Program-made: the position numbers and the translations under genes | Shown here: positions 15,292 through 22,049 of the stretch, piece after piece | Numbering within the stretch: position 1 is the first letter of the stretch | Layout: every line of letters starts with the position of its first letter | The notes under the pieces: generated by a model | What the model was told of the DNA's origin: nothing | What the model saw: the letters and a program-made list of their open reading frames with translations, nothing else | Database searches by the model: none | NCBI GenBank assembly: GCA_030037595.1 | Contig: JASHQJ010000274.1 | Location: 1-33,202, forward strand | Reading direction: 5' to 3' | Source of the DNA: Candidatus Binataceae bacterium | GTDB lineage: Bacteria; Desulfobacterota; Binatia; Binatales; Binataceae | Length of the DNA: 33,202 nucleotides

Positions 15292-15990
15292 ATGCCCCAT
15301 CAAATCGTTTCGCACGAGGAATGGCTCAAGGCCCGCGTCGAATTGCTCGCAGCCGAGAAGGAATTTACGCGCCGACGTGACGCGATCACGCGCCGCATCA
15401 GGGAATTGCCCTGGGAGCGCGTGGAAAAGTCTTACCGCTTTGAGGGGCCAAATGGCGCGGTTTCGCTCGCCGATCTGTTCGAAGGTCGTTCCCAGCTGCT
15501 CATCTATCATTTCATGTTCAACCCTGACTGGAACGAGGGCTGCAAGTCATGCTCGTTCTGGGCCGACAATTTCAACGGCATCCCGATCCATCTCAATCAT
15601 CGCGACGTGACATTCACCGCAATCTCGCGCGCACCCTTCGCCAAGCTTGACGCCTACAAGAAGCGGATGGGTTGGAGCTTCCCGTGGGTTTCATCCTATG
15701 GAAGCGATTTCAATTACGACTATTACGTGTCGTTCACACCCGAACAGAATACCGCGGGAAAGGCGTATTACAACTATCGGGCTCGATCCACTGCCCTGGC
15801 GGACGAAGTCGGCATCAGCGTTTTTTACAAAAACGAGAGCGGCGAACTATTCCACACCTATTCGTGCTACTCGCGAGGTGTTGACCTGCTGAATGGCGCT
15901 TACAACTACCTCGACCTTGTGCCCCAAGGCCGCGACGAAGACGGCTTCAAATTCACGATGGAGTGGCTGCGCCGCCACGATCAGTACTAA
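15292..15990 (+). CDS. DUF899 thioredoxin-like protein
   Basis: 232 residues from the ATG at 15292, which has GAGG seven bases upstream; the track start at 15256 adds 12 residues with no family similarity. The protein shows the DUF899 pattern: HEEWLKARVELLAAEKEFTRRRD at the start, the thioredoxin-like site GCKSCSFWADNFNG near residue 82, SRAPFAKLDAYKKRMGW, and SYGSDFNYDYYVSF. The two cysteines of CKSC take the place of a thioredoxin CxxC. No signal peptide is present. The family is often called dithiol-disulfide isomerase-like, but its role is not established. It stands alone, convergent with the esterase gene. Confidence 0.92.
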   Translation: MPHQIVSHEEWLKARVELLAAEKEFTRRRDAITRRIRELPWERVEKSYRFEGPNGAVSLADLFEGRSQLLIYHFMFNPDWNEGCKSCSFWADNFNGIPIHLNHRDVTFTAISRAPFAKLDAYKKRMGWSFPWVSSYGSDFNYDYYVSFTPEQNTAGKAYYNYRARSTALADEVGISVFYKNESGELFHTYSCYSRGVDLLNGAYNYLDLVPQGRDEDGFKFTMEWLRRHDQY

Positions 15991-16028
15991 AGCGTCGCAG
16001 AGGTGGGAGGCAACGCAACAGCGCGTCG

Positions 16029-16919
16029 CTATCGCAGCGCTTTTGCTTTGCCGGCGGGAGCCGCGACCATCATCCGGATCAGTTCTTCGGTGATCTTTGG
16101 CTCGAGGCCCTCCGTGTGCCCTTTGTCGAGCCGGACAACGTCGGCAATTAGCCAGCCGCCGCGCGCGTTGGGATAGATATAGACCTGCGCCGTGCCGGGA
16201 CGAGGCTTCAGCCCCCACGCCGGAGTCGAATGGCCGTCACGGAGCGCGTCGTAGATCTGGCCCGGCTCGGTGTCGACCACGTCTGGCATCCTCATGCGCG
16301 GTCCCGCGCCATACTTCTCGGCCCACGGCGAAGTCTCGGGCAGCGCGACCATTTCATGCTCGCCGCTTGCGAAAATGAAGGAGAAATCGCAGTCGGGCAT
16401 CGTCGCCTTACCCGGCCGCGGAACATTGCCACCCTGCGGCATCAGCGGCGGCGACGCGCGCACCGGGGAGAAGAAATTCTCGGGCAATTCAATCGGACCG
16501 ATTCGTCCGCCCGAGAGACTTAGCCATCCATCGACGCGATCGGCGAAGAACTTGTCACCGAGCAGCCGGTTTGACGTCATCCCACCCTGTGAATGTCCGA
16601 CCAGCCAGAAGGCCGAGATGTTTTCCTTCCGATACCTGCCGAATATGTAGTTAACGATGTTTCGTAGATGGTCATCGTCGGCTTCTGCCATCCATCGACG
16701 TGTCGGCACCTTGGTTTTGGCGGACGGAGTCGCGATAACGAGGCGATACTTCTCCTTGTATTGATAGGCGGGGAAGTAGGCGCGCTGCCAAGCTCCGACG
16801 GACCCGCCGCCATGCAGACTCAGGATAAAGAAGAGCGGTCCTCCGGGGTTCAGGTCGTCGGGATCGTCGACGTAGAACTTGCGGCCGGTCTTTTCGTCGA
16901 GCGCGCTGATGCTGCCCAC
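16029..16919 (-). CDS. Alpha/beta-hydrolase (PHB-depolymerase/esterase-like)
   Basis: 296 residues with the elements of a serine hydrolase: the oxyanion-hole loop LSLHGGGSVGAW near residue 35, the nucleophile elbow GHSQGG (Ser near residue 110), and a late histidine in LDKGHTEGLEP near residue 275. The acidic member is probably in the region around FIFASGEHEM. This order resembles the LpqC/polyhydroxybutyrate-depolymerase esterases. No signal peptide is seen, so it is either cytoplasmic or the start is wrong. The start is GTG with GGGGAG eight bases upstream. The substrate is unknown. Confidence 0.85.
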   Translation of the reverse strand: MGSISALDEKTGRKFYVDDPDDLNPGGPLFFILSLHGGGSVGAWQRAYFPAYQYKEKYRLVIATPSAKTKVPTRRWMAEADDDHLRNIVNYIFGRYRKENISAFWLVGHSQGGMTSNRLLGDKFFADRVDGWLSLSGGRIGPIELPENFFSPVRASPPLMPQGGNVPRPGKATMPDCDFSFIFASGEHEMVALPETSPWAEKYGAGPRMRMPDVVDTEPGQIYDALRDGHSTPAWGLKPRPGTAQVYIYPNARGGWLIADVVRLDKGHTEGLEPKITEELIRMMVAAPAGKAKALR

Positions 16920-16999
16920 GCGAAATCTCCCCTGAGTGTTTGTGAGAAAACTAACAGACGATTCGGCACGTCAACAACCGCCGGTCAACGATGCGCGCA

Positions 17000-17893
17000 T
17001 TATCGCACGCGGCGGCGTTGCGACGAACGGCGAAGGCGACGCGACGCCGAACGAGCCGGTGGCTTTCGCTCAGGCTCGGAATCCTTCGCGACCAGTGTCA
17101 AGCAAGACCTTGCCCACTCCTGGAACGGGCTCACCGTTATCTCGACGAGCGAGGCCTGCGCGGTGCGCTGCCCAACGCCGGTCGTCGGAAATTCATCGCT
17201 GCGCGGCCCGTAGTAGGTTCCGAACAGAATATCGATGAACGGGAAGTTCTGCGCGAAGTTCTTGTTGTGATGCTCGGGCAGGTTTGAATGATGCGTGCGA
17301 TGGAGCTGTGGCCCGCAGAAAATCGGCGTCAGTGGCCCAAGGCTGAGTTTCCAGTTCGAGTGCGTGAACATCAGCCATCCGGTGTAAACGACGGGCACCA
17401 TCAGCACTGCGCGCAAATCGAGGCCGATCAGCCAATGCGCCGGAATGCCGACCAGAAAGCGCTGCACCGGCGCCTCCAGCCAGAAGGTTCTGAGGCTCGT
17501 GGTTGCGTTGAGCGCCGTATCGGTATGATGCAGCTCGTGGATAACCCATAGAAATCGAAACGTGTGCTGCGCTCGGTGATACCAGTAGTAGATAAAATCG
17601 GCGACGAAACCATAGGCGGCGAGTAGCCCCACCGAAAATAATATCCCGCGGTCGGGTATATGATGATTCCCCACCGGCACCGCCCGGCTCACCTCTCGTA
17701 CGAGCAGGCCGCCGAACACGAGATAGATCCCGGTAACGATGAGATTGACGACGCGCCGGGAGGTCTGCTGCGAGGACTCCGCCGGTGAAAGGACCTCGAA
17801 CGCCCCAAGCACCACGTACATCAGGAGCACGAAGCCGATCGCGCCGTATTCACTGAACAAAACTCGGTGGTAGATGAAATCGAACCACGACAT
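17000..17893 (-). CDS. Sterol desaturase / fatty acid hydroxylase superfamily protein
   Basis: 297 residues of integral membrane protein. Three histidine clusters that bind the di-iron centre are present in order: HRAQH near residue 106, HELHH near 119 and HRTHH near 200, with further histidines around them. Membrane segments lie near residues 15-32, 50-65, 80-100 and 150-175. Members hydroxylate or desaturate sterols, fatty acids or carotenoid-like lipids using oxygen. The C-terminal 35 residues are Arg/Ser-rich and look like low-complexity tail, so the conserved part ends near residue 250. It ends about 80 bases before the esterase start, so the two might be co-transcribed. Confidence 0.9.
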   Translation of the reverse strand: MSWFDFIYHRVLFSEYGAIGFVLLMYVVLGAFEVLSPAESSQQTSRRVVNLIVTGIYLVFGGLLVREVSRAVPVGNHHIPDRGILFSVGLLAAYGFVADFIYYWYHRAQHTFRFLWVIHELHHTDTALNATTSLRTFWLEAPVQRFLVGIPAHWLIGLDLRAVLMVPVVYTGWLMFTHSNWKLSLGPLTPIFCGPQLHRTHHSNLPEHHNKNFAQNFPFIDILFGTYYGPRSDEFPTTGVGQRTAQASLVEITVSPFQEWARSCLTLVAKDSEPERKPPARSASRRLRRSSQRRRVR

Positions 17894-18062
17894 GGCGAGT
17901 TGAGCGCGACCGTCTAACTGCGCGACTTTATCAGCCGCGTCGGTCTAACCCAACGCGGTCGGGTAATGCATTTCTACGCTTGGCTTTTCGCCCGAGTTGA
18001 GCGAATCTCATCGACGGCGGCCGCAGTTCCAGCGCAACGTGCGATGCCGAAAGAGTCACGCG

Positions 18063-19247
18063 ATGCAGCAGCTTTATACCGATCGTGAGCAACGCTTCGT
18101 CGGTCTTGCGGCGGAGCTGGCCGATGAATTCGCGCCACGCGCCGCGGCGCACGACGCCGAAGGATCGTTTCCCTTCGAAAATTACGCGCGGCTCAAGGAA
18201 AGCGGCTACCAGCGGCTCATCATTCCTGAAGCTCTCGGCGGTCTCGGCGCAACGATGCTCGAGCGGATCAAGGCGCAGGAGCGGCTCGCCCAGGGATGCG
18301 GCGCGACGGCGCTCGCGATCAATATGCACTTCAACGTGCTGGGCCTGCTGATCGACGTTTACCGCAAGTTCAAGGATCCCAACGTCGAACGGAAGCTGCG
18401 TGAGATTGCGTCCGACCGGCTGATCTGCGGCGGCTCCGGCTCCGAGCCGGACAACGCGATTATCGCGATCAAGCCGCGTACGGTGGCGCGCGCGGCTGAG
18501 GGCGGCTGGAGCGTCAACGGACGCAAGATTTTCGGCACGCAGAGTATCGCGCTCGACTACTTCTTCTGCGAAGCGACCTGGGAAGATGCGCCCGCAGGGC
18601 CAACGATACTCACGCTGTTCATCGCGCCACGCGACACCCCGGGTCTTCAATTCAAGGACGATTGGGACGTGATGGGGATGCGCGCGACCGCGTCGCGAAG
18701 CTCAGAACTGAAAGATGCGTTCGTGCCGCAATCGGGTGTGATCCTTACGCGGCCGGTATCAAACAGCGGCCGCGTGACGAAGATTTTCGCTAAGGCACCG
18801 TTCACGATCGGCGCGCCATATATCGGAATCGCGATCGCGGCGCGCAACTTCGTGGTCGATTTCATGCGCGAGCGGCGCCGCTTCCCATACAAGGATCCGA
18901 TGAGCCATCTGCCGAGCGTCTACAACAAGGTCGGCGAGATGGAGATGCTGATCGAAGGCGCGCGCGCCGCGATGTGGAAGGCGGCCGACGAGATGGATCG
19001 CGATCATCCGCGAAGCTGGTCACGCAAGGCAGTCGCGGCACGGATGATCGCAATCGAGAACTCGGTTCGGGTAGTTGACCTGGCGCTGCGTGCGGTTGGC
19101 GGCTCGTCGTACTTCAAGCGCTTTCCGCTGGAGCGGCTGTTCCGCGACGTGCGCGCCGGTCTCTATCATCCGTTCGATAGCGACGAGACGCTCGAGTTCC
19201 TCGGCAAGACCGCGTTCGATCTCCCACTGTTCGAGACCTTCGGCTGA
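18063..19247 (+). CDS. Acyl-CoA dehydrogenase family flavoprotein
   Basis: 395 residues from the ATG at 18063; the track start at 17997 adds 22 residues without similarity. The order is that of the family: N-terminal helical domain with LIIPEALGGLGA, middle beta domain with ICGGSGSEP and GWSVNGRKIFGTQS (substrate and FAD contacts), and C-terminal four-helix domain ending AVGGSSYFKRFPLERLFRDVRAG. After this the usual YEGT-type segment with the catalytic glutamate is replaced by LYHPFDSDETLEFLG, a form seen in atypical members and in related flavin monooxygenases. It may therefore not be a classical beta-oxidation enzyme. It diverges from the hydroxylase gene. Confidence 0.88.
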   Translation: MQQLYTDREQRFVGLAAELADEFAPRAAAHDAEGSFPFENYARLKESGYQRLIIPEALGGLGATMLERIKAQERLAQGCGATALAINMHFNVLGLLIDVYRKFKDPNVERKLREIASDRLICGGSGSEPDNAIIAIKPRTVARAAEGGWSVNGRKIFGTQSIALDYFFCEATWEDAPAGPTILTLFIAPRDTPGLQFKDDWDVMGMRATASRSSELKDAFVPQSGVILTRPVSNSGRVTKIFAKAPFTIGAPYIGIAIAARNFVVDFMRERRRFPYKDPMSHLPSVYNKVGEMEMLIEGARAAMWKAADEMDRDHPRSWSRKAVAARMIAIENSVRVVDLALRAVGGSSYFKRFPLERLFRDVRAGLYHPFDSDETLEFLGKTAFDLPLFETFG

Positions 19248-19289
19248 TTCCTTCTCTCAGCGGCGATGCCGCTTCGCAGCCGTCCTCGC

Positions 19290-20053
19290 TCACTGCGTGG
19301 CGAGCGGATTTTCAGGTATGTAAGCAGCTTGGCCTTGGGTCGTCAGGCCAAGCGCCCTTCTCAACTCGTCGCGGGACTTGGCCAAGTCTGCGAAGAATCG
19401 GGAATTGTGGAGGAATGCGTTGTCGATCACCGTGGCAGAGATGCGCCCGGCCTCGAGATCGGTCCGATAGTGAATACCCGCGACCACACGGCTGTCCGCA
19501 TAGTCTGCGCCGCGATCGAAAGTCGCCACGGCATTTTCGGGGACCATTAGGTATCGCGGACTCATACACGAAGGTAGCGTGACCACTCGGATAGGAAGCA
19601 TTCGCCGGCCGTTTGGCAATAGGCTTAATCTCGGGGTCGGTAACGAATGGGCGTTGCCGATTGAAATGAGCCTTGGCGTCGCCGATCGCGCGGTTTCCGT
19701 CGTAGAAGACCCTCGCGAAGACCGCCGCCGTGATCGGTAAATCAGCAGCACTGAAAATGTCGGCCGAGTGCATCGGTAATGCGGAACACAGAAATGCATG
19801 AGTCGGCCTTCGCGGTTTGCGCCTGCTCAGGTGTCCGATCACGTTGGGTATCGACAACGGTCTGAAGGTCGGCCTTGCCCGCAGCCGAATCGAGGCTTGG
19901 CGGCGACGCCGGCAACTGCGCGAGGTCCACTTGTGACGGGTCTATGTAGTGGATGGGCACAGGCGTCGAGGGATCGATGCATCCGGTTTGATCGAGCGCG
20001 GACGCTGTCCGCAAACGTGACCGCGAGCGTCAAGGAAAAATCGCGTAAAGCAT
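19290..20053 (-). pseudogene. Class A non-specific acid phosphatase (PAP2 superfamily), frameshifted
   Basis: An export signal begins near the ATG at 20053 and soon changes frame (SLTLAVTFADSVRA). The mature start PIHYIDPSQVDLAQLPASPPSLDS is in the next frame. Another shift leads to FSAADLPITAAVFARVFYDG with KAHFNRQRP and NASYPSGHATF. A last shift leads to DRGADYADSRVVAGIHYRTD and the C-terminus. Together KX6RP, PSGH and SRX5HX3D are the complete active-site signature of the class A bacterial acid phosphatases (PhoN type), split over two frames. The gene cannot make an intact enzyme unless the frameshifts are sequencing errors. Confidence 0.82.
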
Positions 20054-20182
20054 AGGGACCACAGACAGATTCGTGCTCAAACCGATGTACGCGCGCCCGC
20101 ATAGATGCCTCCACGCTTGCGACGCTGCACTCGTTGAAAGTTTGGGTCCAGCCGGCAAACGGGCGAGTCGCGCTAGTCACTT

Positions 20183-21225
20183 TCAGTTCGCCTCACGCTC
20201 GTACACACGAAAGAATCTGCCGTCCAAGAGCAAGCGCGCGTCGCTGAAAGCCGCAAACAATGCAGCTTGTGCGGCCTCGACATGCTCGTTTCGATAGAGG
20301 GGCAGATTCGGGACGATGATCATGTCTGCGGACTCCAGACACGCTTCCTCGCGAGCGATCTCTCCCAAAGCCGCGACGCCCGGCAATAAGAACGCGCCCT
20401 CAGGCTCTGCGAGCCAATGAAACAACACTTCCGCACCGCCGAGTGAACGCAACAACGCGGGCCGTCGCGACGCCGCAAGCGATGTCACCCGCGCCCACAG
20501 GCGCGCAAAAAAAGACCAGCCGTTACATACTCCGCGCTTCGGCCTCACGCAATAGACTTCGCAGCGTCTGGTGATAGCGGTTTCGTCACGCCAGCGACCG
20601 TGAATTTCCCGCGTTTGGACAGATCGACCGCGATCAGTGCGAGCAGAACGGCGCTATACAGATACCCCATGGTGGGCTTGTTGAAACAGAATCCGCCGCA
20701 AATGCTAAGGCGTGATCGCGCCGCCCACGAGCCTGAGCCAACAGTCCAAGTGAGAGAAACAACGCCTCAACTGCGTGCGGCGGATCTGTGGCGTAAGCAA
20801 TCACAAAGGGCACACAGAGAGCTATCAGCGGACGCCCAGTTGCCCTGTTATGGCATCCGCAATCGCGGCCAGAACTGTGGCCACGGCGGCGAGCATGCAA
20901 GACTCAAAGTGATCAGAGCGACAGGTCCGAGACCCAACAATTTGAACCATAGCTCCTGGATGAAGAGGGTGAGCAGGCCATATCGCCAATCGAAATCAAG
21001 TAGCGGGCGGGCACTGTGCCGAAGCAAATACTCACTCGTAAGAAAGCCGCCCCAGTCCCAAAAAGCGAATCGATTAAAATTGTATATGTCAGGAAATCTG
21101 AGCGCATAGTAACAGAGTACTTCAAGCACGAGCAGCACCGAATACCATCGCCCGGCGAGAAATGGTACGCGGCGGCTGCGCGATGCTGATTTCGCCGGCA
21201 GCTTTCGAGCGATCGCTGAAATCAC
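20183..21225 (-). pseudogene. Membrane glycosyltransferase-like protein, frameshifted
   Basis: A GTG start at 21225 with AAGG upstream opens a frame with a membrane segment and FPDIYNFNRFAFWDWGGFLTSEYLLRHS and DFDWRYGLLTLFIQELWF, the periplasmic loop style of ArnT/GT39-like membrane proteins. After LGPVALITLSLA the frame changes, and LCVPFVIAYATDPPHAVEAL, then FCFNKPTMGYLYSAVLLAL, are found in other frames. The end, in the 20183-20548 frame, holds EGAFLLPGVAALGEIA and ESADMIIVPNLPLYR. The pieces together are only about 340 codons, so an internal deletion is also likely. The exact family is uncertain. Confidence 0.6.
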
Positions 21226-21289
21226 GATACCTTGAGGCTCGTGACATCAGCAGGCGCGGCTCGCGCGGTGAACGTCAAGCGCGCCGAAT

Positions 21290-21574
21290 CTAAAGATCCC
21301 GCGAACGGGGCTCGAGGCCGTTCTCCGCTGGACCGAGCCACGTGACCGCGCAAAACGCACCGATCCATGAGCCCGCCGCAGCGAAAACGACGTAGGCAGC
21401 GTTGCTCGTGTAGCTGATCACCGCAAACGCCGCGAGCAGGTACCAGATGCTGCTCCAGGTCGCGGCGAGCGTTCGTCGCCGATCCGCGACCGCCGCGTTG
21501 AACAGAACATAAACGGCGTCGGTAGTGGCCGTAGAAGCCATCACGCCGGCTGCGATCCAAGGACTAATCGTCAC
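21290..21574 (-). CDS. Small membrane protein, 3 TM, unknown function
   Basis: 94 residues from a GTG with AAGGA eight bases upstream. Hydrophobic segments lie near residues 5-30 (WIAAGVMASTATTDAVYVLF), 40-58 (SSIWYLLAAFAVISYTSN) and 58-80 (AAYVVFAAAGSWIGAFCAV). The segment DAVYVLFNAAVADRRR recalls a small conserved protein family without a known role; I cannot name it. It is intact, while the gene 64 bases downstream on the same strand is a pseudogene. The 20-bp palindrome lies about 200 bases upstream. Confidence 0.7.
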   Translation of the reverse strand: MTISPWIAAGVMASTATTDAVYVLFNAAVADRRRTLAATWSSIWYLLAAFAVISYTSNAAYVVFAAAGSWIGAFCAVTWLGPAENGLEPRSRDL

Positions 21575-22049
21575 GTTGAATTCCTTTCCGGGGGTCGAAA
21601 TTCCGTTGCGGTCAATCTTCCGGTGACTGACTTGCCAGTCGATAGCGTCGATTCAGTGGAGCGCGACTTTCAGCAAGCTTGGAGCGTCGACTGTCCCATG
21701 CGACACCTCGAGGCACACGTCTGTAGCGGTCTCTAGGAATGTGAGCCAACCGAGAGCCGCTACATTGTTTACCAGATGTGCCGGCACATCTGCTGCACCG
21801 TTCGGATTGCGGAGTTATATAAAACCTACAACTAGTACACTTCGAAGACACACTCGTGTCAGGTTCCTGTTCATGAGCCTAAGAGCCCCTGACCGATTCG
21901 ATTTTCGGAGCCGAGAGATCAGAAGATGACACGAAAGTGGTTTCGGCCGCTCATGGCAATATTAGTCGCATTGTAACACTATGCTATTTTTCACTACAAA
22001 CTTTCCTGTCGAAGGAAGGGCTCCGTCCCGCCGCCAACAGCCGCACCGC
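21575..22049. other. Intergenic region upstream of the small membrane protein
   Basis: 475 bases with no convincing gene; the 79-residue track ORF at 21612 shows no family pattern. It contains the 20-bp palindrome at 21773-21792 and an AT-rich patch (TTATATAAAAC near 21813) that could supply a promoter. The patch near 21960-22010 is also AT-rich. Confidence 0.5.
21773..21792. promoter_or_regulatory. Perfect 20-bp palindrome, operator-like
   Basis: CAGATGTGCCGGCACATCTG reads the same on both strands without interruption. It lies in non-coding DNA upstream of the small membrane protein gene. The length and symmetry fit the binding site of a dimeric regulator, and the half ATGTGC is also the half of TraR-type boxes, but with a different centre. 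No regulator gene lies beside it. Confidence 0.6.

Noticed and set aside
17931-18650. 239-codon frame antisense to the acyl-CoA dehydrogenase
   Set aside because: Complement of conserved dehydrogenase sequence, with no motif of its own.
21773-21792. Palindrome as a true TraR/LuxR quorum-sensing box
   Set aside because: The half-sites agree with TraR boxes but the centre is two instead of six bases, and no luxI or luxR gene is near; kept only as an operator-like palindrome.
21612-21851. 79-codon minus-strand frame with CxxC motifs
   Set aside because: The cysteines are not spaced as in a zinc ribbon with supporting residues, the frame crosses the perfect palindrome, and there is no ribosome-binding site.
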